In this document: positions 40,092 to 48,276 of the stretch, in pieces | How the letters are laid out: every line of letters starts with the position of its first letter | How positions within the stretch are numbered: the stretch's first letter is position 1 | NCBI GenBank assembly: GCA_048465415.1 | Contig: DBFWLO010000023.1 | Location: 124,001 to 188,000 of the forward strand | DNA from: Scatosoma sp048465415 | GTDB taxonomy: Bacteria > Bacillota > Clostridia > Christensenellales > Borkfalkiaceae | Direction: 5' to 3' | Length of the DNA: 64,000 nucleotides | Notes under the pieces: model-generated | Told to the model about the DNA's origin: nothing | Database searches by the model: none | Seen by the model: the letters and a program-made list of their open reading frames with translations, nothing else | Program-made: the position numbers and the translations under genes

Positions 40092-42266
40092 ATGAAGATC
40101 ATCAAAAGAAGCGGACAGGAAGCGACGTTCGACGAGGAAAAAATCGTTTGTGCGGTGAGAAAGGCGAATAAAGAAGTGAACGAGGTATCGCGGATCAGCG
40201 AAGAGCAGATCCGTGCGGTGGCGCACGGCGTGGAAGAGGAGTGCGCGCAGATGGGGCGTTCCGTCAGCGTGGAAGAAATCCAGGATATGGTCGAAAATCG
40301 TCTCATGGACATGAAAGCGTTTGTTCTCGCTCGCAAATATATTACATACCGCTATTCCCGCGCCCTCGTGAGAAAGTCGAACACCACCGACGCTCAGATC
40401 CTTACGCTCATCGAATGCAATAACGAAGAAGTGAAGCAGGAAAACTCCAATAAGAATCCCACCGTCAACAGCGTGCAGAGGGACTATATGGCGGGGGAGG
40501 TTTCCAAAGACCTCACGCGCCGGATTTTACTGCCCGAGGACATCGTGGCCGCGCACGACCAGGGAATCATTCACTTCCACGACGCCGACTATTTTGCCCA
40601 GCACATGCATAACTGCGATCTCGTCAATCTCGAAGACATGCTGCAAAACGGCACGGTGATTTCGGGAACGCTGATCGAAAAGCCGCACAGTTTTTCCACC
40701 GCCTGCAACATCGCCACGCAGATCATCGCGCAGGTCGCGTCCAATCAGTACGGCGGGCAGAGCATTTCTCTGACACATCTCGCTCCGTTCGTGGAAGTGA
40801 GCCGCAAAAAGATCCGCAAAGAAGTGGCGGAAGAACTTGCGGAAGTAGGCGTCGAGGCCGAGTCCCAGATCGCCAAAATCGCGGAAAAACGCCTGCGCGA
40901 CGAGGTTCGCAAGGGAATCCAGATGATCCAGTATCAGGTCGTCACCCTCCTGACCACCAACGGCCAGGCGCCGTTTGTGACGGTGTTCATGTATCTGAAC
41001 GAAGCGCGGAACGAGCAGGAAAAAGCGGATCTGGCGCTCATCATCGAAGAGACGCTCAAACAGCGTATTCAGGGCGTCAAAAACGAGTCCGGCGTGTGGA
41101 TTACGCCCGCTTTCCCCAAACTTATTTACGTATTGGAGCCCGACAATATCGCCGAGGATCAGCCGTATTGGTATCTGACGGAACTGGCGGCGAAATGCAC
41201 GGCGAAGCGCATGGTGCCCGATTATATTTCCGAAAAGAAAATGCTCGAATATAAAATCGATAAGAACGGGGAGGGGCACTGCTATACCTGCATGGGCTGC
41301 CGGAGCTTTCTCACTCCGTACGTGGACGAGAACGGCAAAGCCAAGTATTACGGGCGTTTCAATCAGGGAGTCGTCACCATCAACCTCGTGGACGTCGCGC
41401 TTTCCTCGGGCGGCGACGAAAAGAAATTCTGGGAAATTTTCGACGAACGGCTGGAACTTTGCTACCGCGCTTTGATGTATCGCCATAATCGGCTCAAAGG
41501 CACCGTATCGGACGCCGCGCCTATTTTGTGGCAGTACGGCGCTCTCGCCCGCCTGAAAAAGGGCGAGACGATCGATAAACTTCTGTACGGCGGTTATTCG
41601 ACGATTTCCTTAGGTTATGCGGGGCTTTACGAGTGCACGAAATACATGACGGGCAAATCGCACACGGACGCGGAAGCGAAGCCTTTTGCGCTCTCCGTCA
41701 TGCAGCACATGAACGATAAATGCAAGGAATGGAAAGCGAAGGAGAACATTGATTTTTCGCTGTACGGCACGCCGCTCGAAAGCACGACCTATAAATTCTC
41801 CAAATGCTTGCAGCAGCGCTTCGGCATTATCCCCGGTGTCACGGATAAGAACTATATCACGAACAGCTATCACGTGCACGTCGGCGAACCGATCGACGCT
41901 TTTACGAAACTCAAATTCGAAAGCGAGTTCCAGCAGCTTTCGCCGGGCGGCGCGATCAGCTACGTCGAGGTGCCGAATATGCAGAACAATTTGCAGGCGG
42001 TGCTGGCGGTGATGAAGTTTATTTACGACAACATCATGTACGCGGAACTGAATACAAAGAGCGACTATTGCCAGGAATGCGGTTATGACGGAGAGATTCG
42101 GATCATTACGGACGAGTCGGGAAAACTGGTCTGGGAATGTCCCAACTGTCATAACCGGGATCAAGCGAAGATGAACGTCGCAAGGCGCACCTGCGGCTAT
42201 ATCGGAACGCAATTCTGGAATCAGGGCAGGACGCAGGAAATCAAGGACAGAGTCCTGCATCTTTGA
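40092..42266 (+). CDS. nrdD: Anaerobic ribonucleoside-triphosphate reductase
   Basis: A class III glycyl-radical enzyme that makes deoxyribonucleotides without oxygen, 724 residues. Residues 1-90 are the ATP-cone allosteric domain (IIKRSGQEATFDEEKI). The core includes HFHDADYF and CYTCMGCRSFL. Near the end are the zinc site CQEC and CPNC and the radical site TCGYIGTQFW with the radical Gly at about 702. ATG 40092 is chosen because the protein begins MKIIKRSG like its relatives; AAGGAG is somewhat distant. NrdR boxes upstream imply control by dATP/ATP levels. The activase nrdG overlaps by one base. Confidence 0.98.
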   Translation: MKIIKRSGQEATFDEEKIVCAVRKANKEVNEVSRISEEQIRAVAHGVEEECAQMGRSVSVEEIQDMVENRLMDMKAFVLARKYITYRYSRALVRKSNTTDAQILTLIECNNEEVKQENSNKNPTVNSVQRDYMAGEVSKDLTRRILLPEDIVAAHDQGIIHFHDADYFAQHMHNCDLVNLEDMLQNGTVISGTLIEKPHSFSTACNIATQIIAQVASNQYGGQSISLTHLAPFVEVSRKKIRKEVAEELAEVGVEAESQIAKIAEKRLRDEVRKGIQMIQYQVVTLLTTNGQAPFVTVFMYLNEARNEQEKADLALIIEETLKQRIQGVKNESGVWITPAFPKLIYVLEPDNIAEDQPYWYLTELAAKCTAKRMVPDYISEKKMLEYKIDKNGEGHCYTCMGCRSFLTPYVDENGKAKYYGRFNQGVVTINLVDVALSSGGDEKKFWEIFDERLELCYRALMYRHNRLKGTVSDAAPILWQYGALARLKKGETIDKLLYGGYSTISLGYAGLYECTKYMTGKSHTDAEAKPFALSVMQHMNDKCKEWKAKENIDFSLYGTPLESTTYKFSKCLQQRFGIIPGVTDKNYITNSYHVHVGEPIDAFTKLKFESEFQQLSPGGAISYVEVPNMQNNLQAVLAVMKFIYDNIMYAELNTKSDYCQECGYDGEIRIITDESGKLVWECPNCHNRDQAKMNVARRTCGYIGTQFWNQGRTQEIKDRVLHL

Positions 42267-42793
42267 TGAATTACGCTTCCATCAAGTGGACGGATATAGC
42301 CAACGGCGAGGGCGTGCGCGTTTCTCTCTTCGTCTCGGGCTGTACGCATCATTGTAAAAACTGCTTCAACGAAGTGGCCTGGGATTTTTCCTACGGCGAA
42401 CCGTTCGACGAGGCCGTGCAAAAAAAACTCCTCGACGGTCTCGGACAGTCTTTCATCGCGGGCTTGTCCCTGCTCGGCGGCGAGCCGCTCGAACCGTCCA
42501 ATCAAAAAAGTCTGCTGCCCTTTGTAAGAGAAGTTCGGAAACGCTACCCCGAAAAGACAATTTGGTGTTATACGGGCTGTGTTTTCGATCCCCAAACGGG
42601 CATGCTCTGCGAGACGAATAAAAATACGCCGGACACCAAAGAACTCATTTCTCTCTTCGACGTATTGGTAGACGGTCCGTTTGTCGAAGAATTGAAAAAG
42701 ATTACGCTCAACTTCCGCGGTTCCTCCAATCAGCGCGTGCTGGACGTAAAAAAGTCCCTGGCGGAAAAAAAGCCCGTTCTATATCTTGATTAA
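42266..42793 (+). CDS. nrdG: Anaerobic ribonucleotide reductase activating protein
   Basis: A 175-residue radical SAM enzyme that installs the glycyl radical on NrdD. The 4Fe-4S motif is CTHHCKNC (CxxxCxxC) after RVSLFVSG, followed by LSLLGGEPLEPSNQ and VLVDGPFV. The ATG at 42266 shares a base with the nrdD stop (TGATG); an in-frame TTG three bases earlier is less likely. Translation is probably coupled to nrdD. It ends just before a compact promoter/terminator. Confidence 0.97.
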   Translation: MNYASIKWTDIANGEGVRVSLFVSGCTHHCKNCFNEVAWDFSYGEPFDEAVQKKLLDGLGQSFIAGLSLLGGEPLEPSNQKSLLPFVREVRKRYPEKTIWCYTGCVFDPQTGMLCETNKNTPDTKELISLFDVLVDGPFVEELKKITLNFRGSSNQRVLDVKKSLAEKKPVLYLD

Positions 42794-42814
42794 TTTGAAA
42801 ATACCTGCTATAAT
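42786..42814 (+). promoter_or_regulatory. Promoter embedded in the nrdG terminator
   Basis: TTGATT (42786-42791, across the nrdG stop), 17-base spacer, perfect TATAAT (42809-42814). The -10 box lies in the loop of the terminator at 42799-42834. Confidence 0.7.
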
Positions 42815-42834
42815 AGAAAGGCAGGTATTTTTTT
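42799..42834 (+). terminator. Terminator after nrdG, with a promoter in its loop
   Basis: AAATACCTGC (42799-42808) pairs with GCAGGTATTT (42821-42830), loop of twelve, T-run to 42834. Transcripts from the embedded promoter start in or near the right arm, so they lack the left arm and escape termination. Confidence 0.85.
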
Positions 42835-42886
42835 ATATCCGAGAGAGATTTCAAAGTAAGCTATGGAGAGTACGAAAGAGGAATCT

Positions 42887-44281
42887 ATGGAAAAAGTTTT
42901 CGGGCAGGCGCTTTCTTTTTTAAGGCGCTTGAATAAGAAAGACGTTCTGGCAAAGGCGAGGGCGTTTTTCAACAGTTATTTGTTTTATATCTTTGAAACC
43001 GTTGCCGCGTGCGTTTTCGCGGCGGCACGCGCCGAGGTGGCGGGAGCGGTCGTCTTCGTCGCGTTGATCTGCGTCATTCTGCTCGTGTGCGACGACATAC
43101 TGCCCACGACGTTGCCGTTTCTGCTCATCTCGGCGTTTACGACGAATCTGTACGACTCGTACGATACGCTGATCCCGTATATCCGCTGGGCGCCCGTGGC
43201 GGCGATGTGTCTCCTATTTCATTTCTACACCTATCGTCAGCCGATGAAAACGGGGGAGAGCGCGTACGGAATTTTGGGCGTAAGCGTCGCGGTGATGCTG
43301 GGCGGAATCGGAAGATTTACGTTCGCGGAATACGCGACCGGCGCGTATTACGTGCTCGGGCTCGGCTTCGGCATGCTGGCTGTGTACTTTTTGATGAAAT
43401 CCCAGTTCTCCGTCGATCGTGACTATGATATCAAGGAGCGTTTTTCCGTCGTCATGACGCTTTTAGGGGCTCTTTGCGTATTTCTCATTGCCTGCGGCTA
43501 TTACCGGGTTTTCAAGAAATTGCCGACGGGGCATTATAAAGTAGGATTTTCCACGAATAACATTTCGACGCTTCTGATGTTCGCGATGCCCTTTCCGCTC
43601 TATCTTTCCATTAAACGGCCGTGGATAGCGCTGGGTTCGCTCGTATTATACGCGGCGACCGCCGTTACCACCTCACGCGGCGGCTTGATCTTCGGAAGCG
43701 TGGAAATACTCGTCTGCTGCGCGTACTGGATATTTGCGGAGAAAGGAAAAATGCGCATCGTGCGGGCGGTGCTTTGCGTCGTGTCGTTGGCGGTCATTCT
43801 TCTCTGTTTCGGAAAGATCATGATAGACGTGATCGAAAACCGGCTCCTCGCCGACGACGTCATTACGGGCGACGCGCGATATAAAATGATGTTGGAATCG
43901 ATTGAGAAATTCAAAAAGAATCCGCTCGTCGGATTCGGAATCCTCGATCAGGACATTGCTTACGGCAGTTATAAGAAAAAAGGCTCGATGGCGTGGTATC
44001 ACATGATGATCCCGCAAGTCGTCGGCAGTATGGGCTTGGTGGGCGTCGCCGCTTACGGCTGGCAGTTTATCGGCAGAGTAAAGCTGATTTTCCGAAATCA
44101 TTCGTTTTGGTCGCTGTGCCTGGGAATTTCCTATCTCGGTATTTTGATGATGAGCCAGGTCAATCCGGGCGAGTTTTGTCCGCTTCCCTTCGAGCTGCTC
44201 ACGGTACTGCTTTTTATTTTCCAGGAAAAACGTCTCGAACCGCCGTCCTTTCCTTTGCGGAAGGTCGGGAAACGATTGTAA
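42887..44281 (+). CDS. O-antigen ligase-like (Wzy/WaaL family) membrane protein
   Basis: A 464-residue polytopic membrane protein, about 10-12 hydrophobic segments. The family hallmark TTSRGGLIFG precedes a large external loop containing KFKKNPLVGFGILDQD and AWYHMMIPQ. Family members polymerise or transfer polysaccharide onto lipid or protein acceptors at the outer membrane face; no other polysaccharide genes are next to it, so its substrate is unknown. ATG 42887 follows AAGAGG; the ATG at 42863 lacks a site. Its own promoter lies inside the nrdG terminator. Confidence 0.82.
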   Translation: MEKVFGQALSFLRRLNKKDVLAKARAFFNSYLFYIFETVAACVFAAARAEVAGAVVFVALICVILLVCDDILPTTLPFLLISAFTTNLYDSYDTLIPYIRWAPVAAMCLLFHFYTYRQPMKTGESAYGILGVSVAVMLGGIGRFTFAEYATGAYYVLGLGFGMLAVYFLMKSQFSVDRDYDIKERFSVVMTLLGALCVFLIACGYYRVFKKLPTGHYKVGFSTNNISTLLMFAMPFPLYLSIKRPWIALGSLVLYAATAVTTSRGGLIFGSVEILVCCAYWIFAEKGKMRIVRAVLCVVSLAVILLCFGKIMIDVIENRLLADDVITGDARYKMMLESIEKFKKNPLVGFGILDQDIAYGSYKKKGSMAWYHMMIPQVVGSMGLVGVAAYGWQFIGRVKLIFRNHSFWSLCLGISYLGILMMSQVNPGEFCPLPFELLTVLLFIFQEKRLEPPSFPLRKVGKRL

Positions 44282-44313
44282 TTTCAGCGAAATCCGTCGC
44301 ATACAATAAAAGT

Positions 44314-45003
44314 ATGAAGACGGATTTTTTTCGCAGACAAATTTTCGCGCTTGCGGGCGTTTTATCCGCGGCCGTCGTACTCTCGGGCGTATTCTACGCG
44401 CACGCTTTGACGAAAACGCAGGTCGTCGATCTCACGCGGACCTTCTATTTTCTGGTCTCCGAAGAGGAAAACGCGCCGGCTTCCGCAGAAAATATTTATC
44501 TCGACGGCGGCGCGGGATATGTAATGAGCCGGGGAAAAACGGACTATGCGGTAATTTCCTGTTATTTCAACGAAACGGACGCGAAAACGGTCAAAAACAA
44601 TCTCGACCGTAAAAAGATCGCCTCCTCGGTCATAGCGGAGAGCGGCGGCAAACTCTATCTTAAAAAGCGTTCGGAAAAACTCCGCGCGGAACAGCTGGCG
44701 GGGTGTTTCAGAACGCTCGACAGCTGCATTTCTCTGTTATACGACATTGCTAACGGCGCGGAGCGGGGGACTTATACGCAGCAGGCGCTGAAACGCTCTC
44801 TTTCGGCGGTAAAAGGGGTGCTTTCCTGCCTGTCGGAAGAAAATCGCGGCGGTATTTTTACGGATATATCCGTCTGTGCGGCTAAGGCCTCGGAGAAGAT
44901 CGGAGAATTCTCCCGAGGGATAATTTATGCCAAAGACGTGCGCTATGTCCAGGTGTATCTTTCCGATTCGTATTTGCGCCTCGCTTCCGATTTTTCTTTA
45001 TGA
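44314..45003 (+). CDS. Membrane-anchored exported protein of unknown function
   Basis: A 229-residue protein I do not recognise. One N-terminal hydrophobic segment (residues ~9-30) anchors or exports it. Residues ~55-115 (GGAGYVMSRGKTDYAVISCYF with alternating strands and helices) faintly resemble a SPOR peptidoglycan-binding domain. The C-terminal half is helical and contains several cysteines. A TACAAT box at 44302-44307 lies only six bases before the ATG and no ribosome-binding site is visible, so the message may be leaderless. It follows the ligase gene by 32 bases. Confidence 0.65.
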   Translation: MKTDFFRRQIFALAGVLSAAVVLSGVFYAHALTKTQVVDLTRTFYFLVSEEENAPASAENIYLDGGAGYVMSRGKTDYAVISCYFNETDAKTVKNNLDRKKIASSVIAESGGKLYLKKRSEKLRAEQLAGCFRTLDSCISLLYDIANGAERGTYTQQALKRSLSAVKGVLSCLSEENRGGIFTDISVCAAKASEKIGEFSRGIIYAKDVRYVQVYLSDSYLRLASDFSL

Positions 45004-45027
45004 GCCGAAAAACTTCCGGTAAAAGGC

Positions 45028-45056
45028 TTGCGGCGGCGGGGAGGATATGATATAAT
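45028..45056 (+). promoter_or_regulatory. Promoter giving a leaderless transcript of the lipid kinase gene
   Basis: TTGCGG (45028-45033), 17-base spacer, perfect TATAAT (45051-45056). The ATG begins at 45063, where transcription should start. Confidence 0.75.
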
Positions 45057-45062
45057 AAATCC

Positions 45063-45980
45063 ATGAATTGTATTTTCATTTACAACCCGAAGAGCGGCAG
45101 GGGAAAAATAGCCGAAAAACTGCCGTATATCGTAAAAAGGCTGAAAACGAAGTACGAGCGGGTAGACGTGTATGCGACGAAAGCCAAAGGGGATCTGACG
45201 AAAAAAGTCGGAGAAATCGCAGAAGTCTACGACTGTATCGTCTTTTCCGGCGGCGACGGGACGTTCAACGAAGTGCTCTCCGGGATCGGCGGCATGGAAA
45301 AGCTGCCCCTTCTCGGCTATATTCCGGGCGGAACGGCCAACGACATCGCGCATAGCCTCGGAATCCCCCGAAACGATCTCCGCAGAGCGCTCAACGTGAT
45401 TTTGAAAGGAAGGGAAGAGCTCCTCGATTGTATGCGCATCAACGGCTCGCATTACGCTATGTATTCGATTTGCGCGGGCGCGTTTACGAGCGCGCCTTAC
45501 ACTACGCCGCAGGAAGCCAAACGCGCGCTCGGACTGCTGGCCTACGGATTGGAAGGGATACGAAAAAATCTTCCCTTCCGTATATTTCCCATTAAAATTT
45601 CCGACGAACATTCTTCGAGCCAGGCGGAATGTGTGTTCACGCTGATCATGAACAGCAAATGCGTGGCGGGTTGGAAAATGAACAAAGAGGGCTCGATGTG
45701 CGACGGGGTGATGGAGTGCGCCGTCGTCAAACAAAAACCGGCGCCCAATTTATACAATAAAGCGCGGGCAATGCTGGCGCTCGCCCGTCTTTTCGTTCTC
45801 GGTTATCGGTTTGAGGAAGATAATCTCGTGCGCTTTAAAGGCGGGCGTCTGCGCTTTGAGGTGCCCGACGACGTGGTCTGGAATTTCGACGGCGAAAAGG
45901 GCGCGAGCGGAAGTATTGAAGTGGAGGTCCTGCGGCGGAAAGTTCCTCTGCTCGTTCCGAAAAATAATAAAAATATTTAA
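45063..45980 (+). CDS. Diacylglycerol/lipid kinase (DagK/YegS family)
   Basis: A 305-residue lipid kinase that phosphorylates diacylglycerol or a related lipid at the membrane inner face. The start is IYNPKSGRG, the nucleotide-binding block VFSGGDGTFNEVLSGIG and the second site YIPGGTANDIAHSLGI. The C-terminal domain ends VPDDVVWNFDGEKG, the family's final acidic block. No ribosome-binding site sits within range of the ATG, and the -10 box ends seven bases before it, so leaderless translation is likely. No terminator is evident before the tRNA promoter. Confidence 0.93.
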   Translation: MNCIFIYNPKSGRGKIAEKLPYIVKRLKTKYERVDVYATKAKGDLTKKVGEIAEVYDCIVFSGGDGTFNEVLSGIGGMEKLPLLGYIPGGTANDIAHSLGIPRNDLRRALNVILKGREELLDCMRINGSHYAMYSICAGAFTSAPYTTPQEAKRALGLLAYGLEGIRKNLPFRIFPIKISDEHSSSQAECVFTLIMNSKCVAGWKMNKEGSMCDGVMECAVVKQKPAPNLYNKARAMLALARLFVLGYRFEEDNLVRFKGGRLRFEVPDDVVWNFDGEKGASGSIEVEVLRRKVPLLVPKNNKNI

Positions 45981-46000
45981 AAAAAGTACTGTCAAAACGC

Positions 46001-46029
46001 TTGCTTTTTTCGTTCGGATTCAGTATAAT
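46001..46029 (+). promoter_or_regulatory. Promoter of tRNA-Thr
   Basis: TTGCTT (46001-46006), 17-base spacer, TATAAT (46024-46029), about 34 bases before the tRNA. Confidence 0.85.
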
Positions 46030-46062
46030 AAAAAAGCTGTTGATGAGACAAGCGTTTCTTAT

Positions 46063-46138
46063 GCTGATATGGCTCAGTCGGTAGAGCGAGTGATTCGTAA
46101 TCACTAGGTCGCCAGTTCGAATCTGGCTATCAGCTCCA
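46063..46138 (+). tRNA. tRNA-Thr (anticodon CGT)
   Basis: A full cloverleaf: acceptor GCTGATA/TATCAGC, D arm GCTCAGTCGGTAGAGC, anticodon stem AGTGA/TCACT with loop TTCGTAA (anticodon CGT), T arm GCCAG/CTGGC with loop TTCGAAT. The CCA end is encoded. It reads ACG threonine codons. Confidence 0.97.
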
Positions 46139-46148
46139 TAGAAAGCAG

Positions 46149-46178
46149 ACCGCCAGGCGTTTGCCTGTCGGTTTTTTA
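46149..46178 (+). terminator. Terminator after tRNA-Thr
   Basis: ACCGCCAGGC (46149-46158) pairs with GCCTGTCGGT (46163-46172) with one mismatch, loop GTTT, then six T's. Confidence 0.9.
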
Positions 46179-46229
46179 TTTTCAATAAAAATAGTGACAA
46201 AATTGATAAAAGAAAAGGGAGAAAAACCA

Positions 46230-46499
46230 ATGGAATTTATGGAAGAAAGCGGCCGTATCTATGCGGCGGATAAAAACGGAAAGGTGATCGCGGAGATCCT
46301 TTTTCCCGACGAGGGGCAGGACGCCGTTCGTATCGAGCGCACTTATGTAGACGAAAGTCTGCGAGGCCTAGGAATCGCGGCGAAGCTCATGGAATCCGCC
46401 GCGGCGTCCGCGAAAAGAAGAGGAAAAAAGATAGTCCCCGTCTGTTCTTACGCCGTTTCCTGGCTTTCTAAACACCCGGAATATAAAACCAAAGACTGA
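46230..46499 (+). CDS. Small GNAT-like acetyltransferase (YjdJ/Acetyltransf_CG type)
   Basis: An 89-residue minimal GNAT fold. The acetyl-CoA-binding turn is SLRGLGIAAKLMESA and the C-terminal signature VPVCSYAVSWLSKHPEY matches the compact Acetyltransf_CG group. The substrate is unknown. ATG 46230 follows AAAGGGAG. It sits between the tRNA terminator and the promoter of the next gene. Confidence 0.88.
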   Translation: MEFMEESGRIYAADKNGKVIAEILFPDEGQDAVRIERTYVDESLRGLGIAAKLMESAAASAKRRGKKIVPVCSYAVSWLSKHPEYKTKD

Positions 46500-46512
46500 A
46501 GAACCTTTCCGC

Positions 46513-46541
46513 TTGACAAGAGAGGCGAAAAGGGATATAAT
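46513..46541 (+). promoter_or_regulatory. Promoter of the small membrane protein gene
   Basis: Perfect TTGACA (46513-46518), 17-base spacer, perfect TATAAT (46536-46541). One of the strongest promoters in the window. Confidence 0.92.
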
Positions 46542-46576
46542 AGTAGTATCTATAAAAAGCAGAGAGGATAAAAATC

Positions 46577-46930
46577 ATGTATTCATGGGTGTTTTTAATA
46601 TGGTGCTTTCTGCCGCTCTTCGTCTTATGGACGCTGCTCGATACGAAAAAGCGGGCGGTAATCGTCAGAAAACACCTCAGAAATAAACAAACGCGCGAGA
46701 AAGGAGATATTATCGATATGCTCAACCTCATCAATCAGTTTATCGGCAAAAAATGCAATATTGTCACCATCGAGAAGGAATACACCGGCGTGATCGAAAG
46801 CGTGGAAGAAAATTGGATCGTCGTTCTGGACAGTTATCTCAATACCAAAGAGATTATCAATCTCGAATATGTGACGGGGATCCGTCAGTGCAAAGAGAAG
46901 GTGAAAAAGGCGGAAAAACAGGAAGCCTGA
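46577..46930 (+). CDS. Small membrane-anchored protein with a possible Sm-like domain
   Basis: A 117-residue protein not assigned to a family. An N-terminal helix (residues 3-22, FLIWCFLPLFVLW) anchors it. The cytoplasmic part (about 47-105) reads as a five-strand barrel, with KKCNIVTIEKEYTGVIESVEE and WIVVLDSY, a pattern similar to short Sm-like or RNA-binding barrels; this is only a texture argument. The C-terminus is Lys/Glu rich. RBS AGAGAGGA. The near-consensus promoter suggests high expression. Confidence 0.7.
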   Translation: MYSWVFLIWCFLPLFVLWTLLDTKKRAVIVRKHLRNKQTREKGDIIDMLNLINQFIGKKCNIVTIEKEYTGVIESVEENWIVVLDSYLNTKEIINLEYVTGIRQCKEKVKKAEKQEA

Positions 46931-46940
46931 AAAATAGAAA

Positions 46941-46976
46941 GAGCCGTTTCCCGGTCGGGAGACGGCTCTCGTTTTA
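46941..46976. terminator. Terminator between convergent genes
   Basis: A 12-base stem (46941-46952 with 46957-46968, one G-U pair), loop GGTC, followed by TCGTTTTA. It abuts the stop of the convergent tmcAL gene. Confidence 0.85.
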
Positions 46977-48131
46977 TTCGACGAAAATATTCTTTTCTTC
47001 GGGGGGAAGATGTCGGATTAAGGCAAACGTTTCGTCGGCGAACTTTTCAAAACGCAGGCACTCTTTCGCCGTTCCCGTCAGCCGTTGTTCGTCTCCGGCC
47101 CGGAGCAACAGCGGATATTCCGATTTGCTCAAAGCTCCTAAAAGCTCCTTTCGTCCCGTTCGGACGGCGAGAAGACGGAGATAAAGAGGCGCGGCAAGAC
47201 AGGTCCGGATCTGAGCCTCGGAAATATTCAATAAATTTTGCAGCAGAATTCGCCGCAGTCTCGCCGAGGTATAACGTTTGGACGTCAAGGCCGAAACGAG
47301 GTCGCTGCAATTCCTTCTCACCGCGTTTTTGAGCGCGTTTTCCAGTCCTTCCCCGCAGTCGCATACGCTTTTGAGTTCCGCTTCGCTTCGTTCTGACACC
47401 GCGAACTTTTCCAAAATATCCAGATCGTCGTAAAGTGCGGCAGGAAGATCGTCGAAAACGTAAGGGGGAAGATTGCCTTTCAGTATATCCCGTTCGCCCC
47501 GGCGGAGCGCTTCGCGGATCGCAGCCGCCGAAGAAAAGTTGTCTTTCAGCTCGCCGTCCGCGTATCCTCCGCCGACGCGGCGGACGGGAACGATTGTTAT
47601 CTCTTTATCGAGGGAAAGTATCGCCCGCGTATATTCCGCGCCGAGGATATTATTGGGATAGCGGAGAAGACCGAAAGGGAGAAGCTCTTTCCACGCTTCC
47701 GCCCGCGCTTTCGCATATCCTACGCCGCTTTTTAAAAGCCGTTTGATTGTTTCCGATACTTTTTTCGGTTCGTCGTTCAGTGCGCGAGCCGCTTCGATAA
47801 AGGCGGTTTCGTCGCCGCTTTCGCAGCCGAAACAAAGATATTTTATGTCGGGAACGGAGGCGAGGAGCTTGACGGCTCCTTTGGCGAAAAGCTCCGCGGG
47901 GGAAGTGGAAAAGACTGCGGGGAGCTCGACGACCGCGTCGGCGCCGGAGAGGACAGCGTGTCTCGCCCGCGCGTATTTGCCGAGGATCGCCGCCTCGCCG
48001 CGCTGTACGAAGTTCCCGCTCATCAGACAGACGAGAAAATCGCAGCCTGTCTTTTCTTTCGCGGCTTGCAGCTGATAAAGATGGCCGTTGTGAAAGGGGT
48101 TATATTCGCAAATAATCGCACAAATTTTCAT
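46974..48131 (-). CDS. tmcAL: tRNA(Met) cytidine acetate ligase
   Basis: A 385-residue ATP-dependent enzyme that makes N4-acetylcytidine at the wobble base of elongator tRNA-Met in Firmicutes (formerly YlbM). The nucleotidyltransferase motif EYNPFHNGHLYQL is at the N-terminus; MSGNFVQRGEAAILGKYARA, ADAVVELP and KDNFSSAAAIREAL follow as in the family. ATG at 48131 follows AAGGAAAG. It is divergent from pta. Confidence 0.95.
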   Translation of the reverse strand: MKICAIICEYNPFHNGHLYQLQAAKEKTGCDFLVCLMSGNFVQRGEAAILGKYARARHAVLSGADAVVELPAVFSTSPAELFAKGAVKLLASVPDIKYLCFGCESGDETAFIEAARALNDEPKKVSETIKRLLKSGVGYAKARAEAWKELLPFGLLRYPNNILGAEYTRAILSLDKEITIVPVRRVGGGYADGELKDNFSSAAAIREALRRGERDILKGNLPPYVFDDLPAALYDDLDILEKFAVSERSEAELKSVCDCGEGLENALKNAVRRNCSDLVSALTSKRYTSARLRRILLQNLLNISEAQIRTCLAAPLYLRLLAVRTGRKELLGALSKSEYPLLLRAGDEQRLTGTAKECLRFEKFADETFALIRHLPPEEKNIFVE

Positions 48132-48150
48132 ATTACGGCTTTCCTTTTCC

Positions 48151-48179
48151 TTTACAACCCGGGAAATGTGTGATATAAT
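48151..48179 (+). promoter_or_regulatory. Promoter of pta-ackA
   Basis: TTTACA (48151-48156), 17-base spacer, perfect TATAAT (48174-48179). The leader is about 90 bases. Confidence 0.8.
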
Positions 48180-48276
48180 TAGTAGCGAATGGAAAAATCG
48201 CGGCGGATATTCTTCGCTACGGCTCTATTATACACGAAAAGCATAAAGAAATAAAGCGTTTCAAGGAGTTATTTTT

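Noticed and set aside
39627..40226. Minus-strand open frames across the nrdD promoter region
   Set aside because: They run through the promoter, NrdR boxes and the rho terminator, lack ribosome-binding sites and show no family motif.
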